Below are positions 1-5,582 of a stretch of DNA of 5,582 nucleotides, piece after piece (the first letter of the stretch is position 1; every line of letters starts with the position of its first letter). A program made the position numbers and the translations under genes. The notes below the pieces were generated by a model, which worked only from the letters and a program-made list of their open reading frames with translations, had not been told where the DNA came from and ran no database searches. The DNA is from Planctomycetota bacterium (GTDB lineage Bacteria > Planctomycetota > Phycisphaerae > FEN-1346): the NCBI GenBank assembly GCA_026386995.1, contig JAPLMO010000181.1, positions 1-5,582 of the forward strand. Reading direction: 5' to 3'.

Positions 1-263
1 AGAAGGCCATCGCCTGCGGCGCGGCATGCGTGGGCATCAACAACCGCGACCTCTCGACCTTCAAGGTTGACCTGGCGACCAGCGAGCGCCTCGCCACGGC
101 GGTTTTGGCTGCCGGCCGGGTGCTTGTTGCCGAAAGCGGCATCAAGACCGGCGCCGACGTCAAGCGCCTCCTGGCGGCCGGCGCCGATGCCATCCTCGTG
201 GGCGAGGGCCTCCTGAAATCCCGCGATATCTCCGTTACGCTGGCCGAGTTCAAGAGTGCGTAG
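1..263 (+). CDS. trpC: Indole-3-glycerol-phosphate synthase, C-terminal part (5' end outside window)
   Basis: The 86 visible codons, in the frame beginning at base 3, encode the last third of a TIM-barrel indole-3-glycerol-phosphate synthase. This cytoplasmic enzyme closes the indole ring of CdRP in tryptophan synthesis. Directly visible are the GINNRDLSTFKVDL motif (from base 33), which carries a conserved Asn of the active site, and the AESGI motif. Its Glu (codon 132-134) and Ser (135-137) match the substrate-handling residues of the family. The phosphate-binding end AGADAILVGEGLL follows. The TAG stop is at 261-263. The GTG at base 30 is an internal Val codon, not a start, because homology continues upstream to the window edge (KAIACGAAC). 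The next gene lies 39 bases downstream on the same strand, with no hairpin terminator seen between them, so read-through is possible. Assignment from motifs is firm; the missing 5' two-thirds cannot be judged. Confidence 0.95.
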   Translation, partial: KAIACGAACVGINNRDLSTFKVDLATSERLATAVLAAGRVLVAESGIKTGADVKRLLAAGADAILVGEGLLKSRDISVTLAEFKSA

Positions 264-302
264 CGCAGGCGCCCCCGGCGACGTCGCAGAAAAGAGCGGA
301 CG

Positions 303-1775
303 ATGAATTCCGGCAACCTCTCCAGGCGAGTGTTTTTAAGGCGCCTTGGCGGCCTTGCGGTGGCCTGCGGCGTGTCGGGCTTGGGCCTCTCGTGCGCCAA
401 GACCGAGGCCGCGCACGGCGCGGCGCCAGCCGCCCCGGCCGCACCGCCAAACTTCGTCATCGTCATGACCGACGACCAGGGCTACGCCGACGTCGGTTGC
501 TACGGGGCGAAAGATTTCCAGACGCCCAACCTCGACCGCATGGCGACCGAAGGCGTGCGCCTGACCGACTTCTACGTGGGGGCGCCCATCTGTACGCCGT
601 CGCGGGCGGCACTCCTGACCGGCTGCTATCCGCAGCGTGTCGGTCTGCCGAACGTGCTGGGGCCCAACAGCAAGGTCGGCCTCAGCGACCGGGAGATGAC
701 AATCGCCCAGGTCCTCAAGGCCCGCGGTTATGCGACTGCATGCTACGGCAAGTGGCACCTGGGGGACGCCCCGAAGTTCCTTCCCACGCGGCACGGCTTC
801 GACGAGTACTTCGGGCTGCCGTACTCCAACGACATGTGGCCGAACCATCCGACCGGCAAGTTCCCCGACCTGCCGCTCATCGAGGGCGAGAAGGTCGTCA
901 ACCCCAAGGTGACCTCGGCGGACCAGCGCCAACTGACGACGTGGTACGCCGAGCGGGCTGTTGGCTTCATCGAGAAGAACAAGGACCGGCCGTTCTTCCT
1001 CTACGTGCCCCACACGATGCCACACGTGCCGCTGCACGTCAGCGACAAGTACAAGGGCAAGTCGGCGCGCGGGCTTTACGGCGACGTGATTATGGAGATC
1101 GACTGGTCGGTCGGGCAGATCCTTGCGGCCGTCAAGCGCCTGGGCCTAGACGGGCGCACAATGGTGATCTTTACCTCCGACAACGGCCCGTGGCTGGCGT
1201 ACGGCGACCACGCCGGCTCGGCCGGGCCCCTGCGCGAGGGCAAGCACACCACCTTCGAGGGCGGCCAGCGCGTGCCGTGCATTATGCGCTGGCCGGGGCG
1301 ACTGCCCGCCGGGCGGGTAGTTACCGAACTCGTCACCTCGATGGACGTTCTTCCGACCATCGCCAGCCTCGCGGGCGCTCCGCTGCCGCCGCACCCGATC
1401 GATGGTAAAGACGCGTGGCCGGTGCTCTCGTGCCAGGAAGGCGCCAAGTCGCCGATCGAGTTCCTCTACTACTACGTCGGCTGGCACCTCCAGGGGGTCC
1501 GCAGCGGCCGGTGGAAACTCCACGTGCCCCACGCCTATCATCACGTCGATGTGCCAGGCACGGGCGGCAGGCCCGGCAAGACCGGCACGCAAAGGCAGGA
1601 ACTGGCCCTGTACGACCTGGCCGGCGACATCGGCGAGACGACGAACGTTGCCGACCGGCATCCGGAAGTGGTCCAGCATCTGAGTGCGATGATCGAAAAG
1701 TGCCGCGAAGACCTCGGCGACGCCAAGTCGCCCGGCAAGGGCCGCCGCGAGCCGGGCAGAAAGGATATTTCATGA
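303..1775 (+). CDS. Tat-exported type I (formylglycine) sulfatase, arylsulfatase A-like
   Basis: This 490-residue protein should hydrolyse sulfate esters in the periplasm or at the envelope. The N-terminus has a twin-arginine signal (SRRVFLR, residues 7-13) and a hydrophobic stretch to about residue 30. Cys31 fits a loose lipobox (LGLSC), so a lipid anchor is possible. The alkaline-phosphatase-fold domain begins near residue 50. Metal ligands are Asp57-Asp58 (MTDDQG) and Asp293-Asn294 (TSDNGP). The sulfatase signature is CTPSRAALLTG at 97-107, where Cys97 would be converted to formylglycine. Other active-site residues seen are Lys150/His152 (GKWHLG), His237 (PHTMPHVP) and Lys314 (REGKH). The C-terminal part (SGRWKLH, ALYDLAGDIGETTNVA) is the usual sulfatase subdomain, and length is normal. 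ATG 303 is preferred because it places the Tat motif at the N-terminus; its ribosome site is weak (GAG at 294-296). The last codons overlap the phosphoesterase start. The substrate (aryl, glycan or other) cannot be read from the sequence. Confidence 0.95.
   Translation: MNSGNLSRRVFLRRLGGLAVACGVSGLGLSCAKTEAAHGAAPAAPAAPPNFVIVMTDDQGYADVGCYGAKDFQTPNLDRMATEGVRLTDFYVGAPICTPSRAALLTGCYPQRVGLPNVLGPNSKVGLSDREMTIAQVLKARGYATACYGKWHLGDAPKFLPTRHGFDEYFGLPYSNDMWPNHPTGKFPDLPLIEGEKVVNPKVTSADQRQLTTWYAERAVGFIEKNKDRPFFLYVPHTMPHVPLHVSDKYKGKSARGLYGDVIMEIDWSVGQILAAVKRLGLDGRTMVIFTSDNGPWLAYGDHAGSAGPLREGKHTTFEGGQRVPCIMRWPGRLPAGRVVTELVTSMDVLPTIASLAGAPLPPHPIDGKDAWPVLSCQEGAKSPIEFLYYYVGWHLQGVRSGRWKLHVPHAYHHVDVPGTGGRPGKTGTQRQELALYDLAGDIGETTNVADRHPEVVQHLSAMIEKCREDLGDAKSPGKGRREPGRKDIS
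1760..1775 (+). promoter_or_regulatory. Ribosome site plus ATGA start-stop overlap (translational coupling)
   Basis: AAAGGA at 1760-1765 lies six bases before ATG 1772, and the sulfatase TGA (1773-1775) shares bases with that ATG. This fixes the phosphoesterase start even though its frame is open much further upstream inside the sulfatase gene. The arrangement is typical of coupled translation of two genes on one mRNA. Confidence 0.85.
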
Positions 1776-2761
1776 AACGGACCGCCGCAGGGACGATACA
1801 CCGCCGTGGTTTCCTTTGCCTCCTGGCCTCAGCCGCGGTTGCCTGTCTCGGCCTCGGCATCATGCTCCGGGCCGAAGAGACGCCGCCGGCCGCAAAGCCG
1901 GTCCTCACGTTCGGCGTCGTCACGGACGTTCAGTATGCCGACGTTCCCACGCAGGCCAAGCGGCAGTATCGCGAGTCGCTCCTGAAGGCGGAGCACTGCG
2001 TGGCCGACTTTAACAAGATGCGGCCCGAGTTCGTGATTCACCTGGGCGACCTCATCAACGAGAACTACACCAGTTACGACGCCGTGCTGCCCATCTTCGA
2101 CAAACTCTCGATGCCGCGCTACTTCTGCCTCGGCAACCATGACCTGTCGCTCGATCCTGAGAGCCGGGCGAAGGTTCTCCCCCGCCTGGGCCTCGATAAA
2201 CTCGGCTCGGGCAAGGGCTACTACGATTTCGCCCGCGCGGGGTGGCGGATGGTGGTCCTGAACGGCAACGACATCAGCATCGTCGCCAGCGCCGCGGGGA
2301 GCGAAGAGCGGAAGGCCGCCGAGCGTCTCGTCGCGGACCTCAAAAAGAAAGGCGCCAAGAACACCAGTATGTATAACGGTGCCCTGGGGCCACAGCAACT
2401 TGCGTGGCTCAAAGAGACCCTCGCCAAGGCCGATGCTGCGGGCGAGCGGGCCATCGTCTTCTGCCATTTCCCGGTCTACCCGACCGGCGGGTCGAACCTG
2501 TGGAACGATACCGAGGTTCTCGACGTGCTAGGCGCCCATAAGTGCGTTGCCGCATACTTCTGCGGCCACGTGCATGGCGGCGGCTATGCCCGGAAGGGCG
2601 GCATCCACTTCGTCAACTTCAAGGGCGTGGTCGAGGCCGACCCGACGGCCTACGCCTTGGTCGAGGTCTTCGCCGACTCGCTAAAGGTGACCGGCTTCGG
2701 CGCCGAGCCGAGCCGTGTGCTGAAAGTCGAGGCCGCCGCGCCCGCGCCTGCGGCGAAATGA
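1772..2761 (+). CDS. Tat-exported metallophosphoesterase, ADPRibase-Mn / CDP-alcohol phosphatase-like
   Basis: This 329-residue protein is a calcineurin-like dinuclear-metal phosphoesterase. The N-terminus has a twin-arginine signal (HRRGFLCLL, residues 10-18) and a hydrophobic run to about residue 32, so it should act outside the cytoplasm. Metal motifs appear in order: Asp52-Val-Gln54 (TDVQYAD), Gly92-Asp93 (HLGDLI), GNHD 121-124, His232 (CHFP) and GHVHGG 265-270. The first motif is D-x-Q instead of the common D-x-H. The combination of DVQYAD, a following YRESLLKAE-type segment, LGD and LGNH resembles the Mn-dependent ADP-ribose/CDP-alcohol diphosphatase family as I remember it. Those enzymes hydrolyse ADP-ribose, CDP-choline or related diphosphates. 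The true substrate here is unknown; 'exported phosphoesterase' is sure, the subfamily is probable. ATG 1772 is supported by the ribosome site, the stop-start overlap and the signal peptide. The tail (residues 320-329) is Ala/Pro-rich and looks disordered. Confidence 0.9.
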   Translation: MKRTAAGTIHRRGFLCLLASAAVACLGLGIMLRAEETPPAAKPVLTFGVVTDVQYADVPTQAKRQYRESLLKAEHCVADFNKMRPEFVIHLGDLINENYTSYDAVLPIFDKLSMPRYFCLGNHDLSLDPESRAKVLPRLGLDKLGSGKGYYDFARAGWRMVVLNGNDISIVASAAGSEERKAAERLVADLKKKGAKNTSMYNGALGPQQLAWLKETLAKADAAGERAIVFCHFPVYPTGGSNLWNDTEVLDVLGAHKCVAAYFCGHVHGGGYARKGGIHFVNFKGVVEADPTAYALVEVFADSLKVTGFGAEPSRVLKVEAAAPAPAAK

Positions 2762-2798
2762 TGGGCCGCGCTCCGTATCGAACGTGTTTATCAGATTG

Positions 2799-2854
2799 TA
2801 GCGCGGGGGTTTATCCCCCGCGGGGTCCTGCGCGGGGCACAAGGCCCCGCGCTA
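2799..2854. repeat. GC-rich double-hairpin intergenic element with 10-bp terminal inverted repeats
   Basis: The ends TAGCGCGGGG (2799-2808) and CCCCGCGCTA (2845-2854) are perfect inverted repeats. Inside are two independent hairpins. The first (2802-2822) has an 8-bp stem CGCGGGGG/CCCCCGCG and a loop TTTAT. The second (2830-2852) has a 9-bp stem GCGCGGGGC/GCCCCGCGC and a loop ACAAG. A further palindrome CCCCGCGGGG (2816-2825) joins them. It fills much of the 131-base gap between the phosphoesterase and the oxidoreductase. No T-run follows either hairpin, so it is not a classical intrinsic terminator. It resembles a REP-like or small palindromic dispersed element, and could also stabilise or attenuate the mRNA. 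Whether it recurs in the genome cannot be seen here. Confidence 0.75.
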
Positions 2855-2880
2855 TGGCACGTAAGTTTGGTTACTGCAAA

Positions 2881-2885
2881 AGGAG
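2881..2885 (+). promoter_or_regulatory. Strong Shine-Dalgarno site of the Gfo/Idh/MocA gene
   Basis: AGGAG lies seven bases before ATG 2893 and follows an A-rich run (CAAAAGGAG). It decides the start: the frame is open upstream to about 2542, but that part overlaps the phosphoesterase gene in another frame and the intergenic hairpins. No convincing -10/-35 promoter was recognised in 2762-2880. Confidence 0.85.
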
Positions 2886-2892
2886 AGCCGCG

Positions 2893-4299
2893 ATGAAGCG
2901 TCGGGAGTTGCTCGGGGCGGGTGTTCTGGCGGGCGCGGGGCTGGTGGTGCTCAGGTCGGGCATGCTCAAGGCGGGCGAGGCGCCGAGCGAGAAACTCAAC
3001 ATCGCCTGCGTCGGCGTCGGCGGCCGCGGCGCGGGCGACCTGCACGAAGTGGCGAGCGAAAACATCGTCGCACTCTGCGACGTTAACGCCAACAACCTCA
3101 AGAAGGCCGCCGCTGCCCATCCCAAGGCCAAGACCTACGTCGACTGGCGCAAGTGCCTCGACCAGAAAGACATCGACGCCGTCGTCTGCGCCACGACCGA
3201 CCACACCCACGCCTTCGTCAACGTCTGGGCATTGAACCGCGGCAAGCACGTCTACTGCGAAAAGCCGCTGGCCAACTCCGTCCACGAGGCCCGCATGGTG
3301 CGCGAGGCGTACCTGAAGCAGAAGGACAAGATCGCCACCCAGATGGGCACGCAGATACACGCCGATGAGAACCCCCGCCGCTTTGTCGAACTCATCAAGG
3401 GCGGCGCCATCGGCACGCCCAAGGAAGTCCGCGTCTGGTGCAGCCGCACGCCCAGGGGCGGCAACTACCTGCCCGCGGAGCCCGTGCCCGATTACCTGAA
3501 CTGGGACCTCTGGATCGGCCCGTCGACGATGCATCCGTACAACGCCGAGTACCTCAAGGGCGGTTGCCTGGGGTGGAACCCCTACTGGGGCTTCGGTTCC
3601 GGCCAGATCGGCGACATGGGCAGCCACATGATGGACCTGGCGTACTGGGCCCTCGACCTCAGGTTCCCGACCTCGTGCGAGGCGCAGGGGACACTTCTCT
3701 CGACCGACACGTGCCCGCAGTGGCTGACGGCCAAGTGGGAGCACCCTGCCAACGATTGGCGCCCCGCCGTGGAGGTCTACTGGTATGACGGCGGCAAGAA
3801 GCCGGGGCTGCCGTCGAAGGTCTTCGACCGCGACGACCTGTTCAAGGGCCTGCTCTTTGCCGGCGACAAGGGTTACCTGCTGGCCGATTACGATTACCGC
3901 ATCATCATGCCGACCAAGGGCGACTTCACGCATTACAAGTCGCCGACGGCCAAGGACCTCATTCCGCCGTCCAAGGGCCATCACAAGGAATGGATCGAGG
4001 CCGCCAAGACCGACAAGAAAACCCTCTGCAACTTCGATTACTCCGGGGCGCTGATAGAGCACAACCTCCTGGCGCTGGTCTCGTATCGTCTCGGCAAGGC
4101 CCATACGCGGGAGGTTGCCGCCGACGCCGCCAAGGCTGCCGGCAAGGCCAAGGAAAAGGCAGGGGAGCGGGTGAAGGAAGAGTACACCGCAGGCAAGAAA
4201 CTCCAGTGGGACGCCGCCGCCCTCAAGGCCGCCGGCTGCCCCGAGGCCGACCAGTACATCCAGAAGAAGTACCGCGAGGGGTGGGCCTTGAACGGCTGA
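2893..4299 (+). CDS. Tat-signal Gfo/Idh/MocA family NAD(P)-dependent oxidoreductase
   Basis: This 468-residue protein probably oxidises or reduces a sugar or polyol derivative, using a nucleotide cofactor. The N-terminus (MKRRELLGAG, hydrophobic to about residue 25) is a short twin-arginine-type signal, lacking the usual S and F around RR. Export of a cofactor-loaded folded enzyme is known for glucose-fructose oxidoreductase. The Rossmann domain starts at residue 35 with GVGGRG (41-46), followed by ALCDVN (60-65) and the EKP cofactor/active-site motif (123-125). The second domain carries WNP (228-230) and GDMGSHMMD (240-248), whose His245 is the likely catalytic residue. The C-terminal end (GKKLQWD, CPEADQYIQKKYREGW) is typical of the exported planctomycete-type members. 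Between SYRLGK and GKKLQWD (about residues 401-434) sits an Ala/Lys/Glu-rich segment that looks like an insertion. A strong ribosome site and its own 5' gap suggest independent or re-initiated translation. The substrate is not predictable. Confidence 0.93.
   Translation: MKRRELLGAGVLAGAGLVVLRSGMLKAGEAPSEKLNIACVGVGGRGAGDLHEVASENIVALCDVNANNLKKAAAAHPKAKTYVDWRKCLDQKDIDAVVCATTDHTHAFVNVWALNRGKHVYCEKPLANSVHEARMVREAYLKQKDKIATQMGTQIHADENPRRFVELIKGGAIGTPKEVRVWCSRTPRGGNYLPAEPVPDYLNWDLWIGPSTMHPYNAEYLKGGCLGWNPYWGFGSGQIGDMGSHMMDLAYWALDLRFPTSCEAQGTLLSTDTCPQWLTAKWEHPANDWRPAVEVYWYDGGKKPGLPSKVFDRDDLFKGLLFAGDKGYLLADYDYRIIMPTKGDFTHYKSPTAKDLIPPSKGHHKEWIEAAKTDKKTLCNFDYSGALIEHNLLALVSYRLGKAHTREVAADAAKAAGKAKEKAGERVKEEYTAGKKLQWDAAALKAAGCPEADQYIQKKYREGWALNG
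4093..4197 (+). repeat. Repeat-like Ala/Lys/Glu-rich segment inside the oxidoreductase gene
   Basis: Gly-Lys pairs occur at residues 401, 417 and 434, i.e. spaced 16 and 17 residues apart. The DNA at the first two copies shares an exact 10-base repeat, CGGCAAGGCC, at 4092-4101 and 4140-4149. The segment between is almost all Ala, Lys, Glu and Arg (for example AADAAKAAGKAKEKAGERV) and should form a charged amphipathic helix. It appears to have grown by a short in-frame duplication within the loop before the conserved GKKLQWD end. The duplication reading is inference, as the copies have diverged. Confidence 0.5.
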
Positions 4300-4336
4300 C
4301 CGAGCCCCGGCCGTTTTGATACTACTACGCAACTTT

Positions 4337-4364
4337 GCGCGGCGGGTCCGGAGACCCACCGCGC
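4337..4364. terminator. Stable hairpin between convergent genes, putative bidirectional terminator
   Basis: The arms GCGCGGCGGGTC (4337-4348) and GACCCACCGCGC (4353-4364) pair over 12 positions around a 4-base loop, with one C/A mismatch on the plus strand. On minus-strand RNA that position becomes a G-U wobble, giving an unbroken 12-bp stem. Its loop there is C(UCCG)G, a member of the very stable UNCG tetraloop class. The hairpin lies 22 bases past the minus-strand gene and 37 past the plus-strand oxidoreductase. Neither side has a T-run, so it may act as a U-less terminator or as a 3' end protector. It is better formed for the minus-strand transcript. Confidence 0.6.
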
Positions 4365-4386
4365 GAATACACAATCTTGGCCCGCT

Positions 4387-5582
4387 CTACTTGTCCTCGG
4401 CTTCGCCGGGTTGCCTGGGGACGAGCCATTCGGGGAGCAAGGTCTTGACGACGTCGCTCCAATCGAGTTTCACGATGCGGAACAGGTCGCTGTAATCGTC
4501 TGTCCAGACGATGCGGGCGGAGGTGTTTTCGCTCGCCGGCTGCGCGGCCTGCTGGACCGCCTCGTACTCCAGGAATTCCCGGTTCGCCGTCACCAGGACC
4601 CATGTGGCCCCCAGGAGCCCCGTCTCGTCGTCGTCCTCCGTCACCACGACCGCCGCGCCGAGGCCGAACCGGTCCGCCATGCCCAGCACCACGGGTTCCA
4701 GGTCCAGGAACCGGTTCGAGATGTGGACCGCCAGCACGCCCTCGGGCTTCATGTGCTTCAGGTAGATCGCGAACGCCTCTTCCGTCAGAAGGTGCACCGG
4801 AATGGCGTCGCTGGAGAAGGCATCCAGGGCGATGACGTCGTAGCGTTGCGGCTCTTCGCGCTCCATCGACAGCCGCGCATCGCCCATGACCACCTCGCAC
4901 TTAGCGCGGCTGTCGGCCAGGTACGTGAATCGCGAGGTCGCCAGTTCCCGGACGGCCGGGTTGATCTCGTAGAAGCGGTAGGTGTCGCCCGGCCGGCCGT
5001 GGGCCGCAATGGTGCCCGTGCCGAGGCCGACAACGCCCACCCTGGCCGCCGTGGCCTCGCAGCCGTAGCGGACGGCCAGTGCCACGCCGCTCTGGCCGCC
5101 GTAGTACGTGACGGCCTCGTAGCGCAAGGGAGCATTGGCGTACTGGGTGCCGTGCAGGATGCGGCCGTGGCAAAGGCTGTAGTACATCATGTCGGGGTCT
5201 TGCGAGTTGTACTCGGTGACGATCAGGACGCCGTAGAAGTTCCGCGAGGTCGAGAGCGCCCACTGGAATTCGCCCCTGGCCTGCATGGCCAGGCCGCCCA
5301 CGGCGACGATCGGCAACACGACGCTTGCCGTGCCCACAAGCGGGAAGGCCCATCGCCTTTTCCAGTGCGGCGTGCGGAATTGCTCCCGCCAGAAGATGAG
5401 GGAGGCGAGAACAAAGCACGCGCCCAGGGCCACGTGCAATTCGAAGTACCCCGAGAAGACCAGCGGTGCGACCAGCGTCACCAGGACGCCGCCTGCTGCG
5501 CCGCCAGCCGACATCGTCAGGTAGTACCCCGTCAGCCGCCGCGGGTCGGGTTTCAGCCGCGCAAGTTCTCCGTGGCAGACCA
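4387..5582 (-). CDS. Membrane protein with C-terminal spermidine-synthase-like domain (5' end outside window)
   Basis: The frame is open from the right edge to the TAG at 4387-4389, giving 397 visible residues. The ATG at 5514 is internal: the 22 codons upstream read on as CHGELARLKPDPRRLTGYYL, a stretch familiar from large fused MFS/spermidine-synthase-like proteins. Numbering from that Met, hydrophobic segments lie at about 2-20, 24-42 and 57-77, the last membrane helices. A soluble domain follows with RNFYGVL (91-97), LCHGRILHGTQY (114-125), YYGGQSGVALAV (137-148) and the nucleotide-binding glycine motif VVGLGTGTIA (161-170). After these come YEINP (182-186), GDAR (211-214), DAFSSDAIPVHLLT (231-244) and WTDDYSDLF (337-345). 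These mark a Rossmann methyltransferase/aminopropyltransferase fold that should bind SAM or decarboxylated SAM. The classic polyamine-synthase acidic motif is replaced by DAFSSDAIP, so polyamine synthesis is not assured. It converges on the oxidoreductase gene. The full protein is probably about twice this length. Confidence 0.88.
   Translation of the reverse strand, partial: VCHGELARLKPDPRRLTGYYLTMSAGGAAGGVLVTLVAPLVFSGYFELHVALGACFVLASLIFWREQFRTPHWKRRWAFPLVGTASVVLPIVAVGGLAMQARGEFQWALSTSRNFYGVLIVTEYNSQDPDMMYYSLCHGRILHGTQYANAPLRYEAVTYYGGQSGVALAVRYGCEATAARVGVVGLGTGTIAAHGRPGDTYRFYEINPAVRELATSRFTYLADSRAKCEVVMGDARLSMEREEPQRYDVIALDAFSSDAIPVHLLTEEAFAIYLKHMKPEGVLAVHISNRFLDLEPVVLGMADRFGLGAAVVVTEDDDETGLLGATWVLVTANREFLEYEAVQQAAQPASENTSARIVWTDDYSDLFRIVKLDWSDVVKTLLPEWLVPRQPGEAEDK

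Noticed and set aside
392..1408. A 338-codon plus-strand frame within the sulfatase gene
   Set aside because: It is Arg/Gly/Ala-rich with no domain motif, and it lies wholly within a gene whose catalytic residues are all present in another frame.
1415..1771. N-terminal extension of the phosphoesterase frame inside the sulfatase gene
   Set aside because: The translated part is Arg/Pro-rich frame-shadow sequence. The Tat signal, ribosome site and ATGA overlap all point to ATG 1772.
1814..1850. Lipobox at Cys25 of the phosphoesterase (AAVAC)
   Set aside because: The loose pattern matches, but the hydrophobic stretch continues past Cys25 to about residue 32, which is atypical for a lipoprotein signal. 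Ordinary signal cleavage near residues 34-36 is more plausible.
2802..2852. Intrinsic (rho-independent) terminator after the phosphoesterase gene
   Set aside because: The hairpins are strong, but the sequence after them (TATGGCACG) has no T-run, and the paired symmetrical layout fits a palindromic repeat element better.
2542..2892. N-terminal extension of the oxidoreductase frame
   Set aside because: It overlaps the end of the phosphoesterase gene in a different frame, crosses the intergenic hairpins, and would bury the Tat signal. The AGGAG site before ATG 2893 marks the real start.
2791..4374. A 527-codon open frame on the minus strand opposite the whole oxidoreductase gene
   Set aside because: It mirrors the strongly coding plus-strand gene and arises from high third-position GC. 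Its product is Val/Gly/Arg/Leu-rich with no recognisable motif, and the plus strand has clear Rossmann and EKP motifs.
4387..5514. Treating ATG 5514 as the start of a complete 375-residue protein
   Set aside because: Family-like sequence (CHGELARL, LTGYYL) continues in frame to the window edge without a stop, so this Met is internal to a longer membrane protein.

Overview
The window is GC-rich coding DNA, almost fully occupied, and most likely comes from a Planctomycetota-type bacterium or a relative in the PVC group. This is an inference from gene content: a Cys-type sulfatase, a Tat-exported Gfo/Idh/MocA oxidoreductase and a membrane protein with a spermidine-synthase-like domain. No rRNA or other phylogenetic marker is present. 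No CRISPR array, tRNA, insertion sequence or phage gene was seen.

Layout: positions 1-263 hold the 3' end of trpC (indole-3-glycerol-phosphate synthase, tryptophan synthesis). After 39 bases on the same strand comes a Tat-exported sulfatase (303-1775). Its stop codon overlaps the start (ATGA) of a Tat-exported metallophosphoesterase (1772-2761) that resembles the ADPRibase-Mn / CDP-alcohol phosphatase family. A 131-base gap follows, carrying a GC-rich element of two hairpins bounded by a 10-bp inverted repeat (2799-2854), then a clear Shine-Dalgarno site. Next is a Tat-signal Gfo/Idh/MocA-type oxidoreductase (2893-4299) with an unusual Ala/Lys/Glu-rich segment near its C-terminus. An 87-base gap with a strong hairpin (4337-4364) separates it from a converging minus-strand gene (4387 to beyond 5582). 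That gene encodes the C-terminal part of a membrane protein ending in a spermidine-synthase-like, SAM-binding-type domain.

How the genes may work together: the sulfatase and phosphoesterase are probably translationally coupled, and both appear to be exported folded by the Tat system. Together with the exported oxidoreductase they suggest envelope processing of sulfated and possibly phosphorylated or nucleotide-linked substrates, such as sulfated polysaccharide fragments. Substrates cannot be read from the sequence. trpC looks like the unrelated end of a biosynthetic locus. The minus-strand gene is a separate transcription unit. All the proteins belong to recognisable families. The less ordinary points are the Tat-exported ADPRibase-Mn-like enzyme coupled to a sulfatase, the intergenic double hairpin, and the repeat-like insertion in the oxidoreductase.
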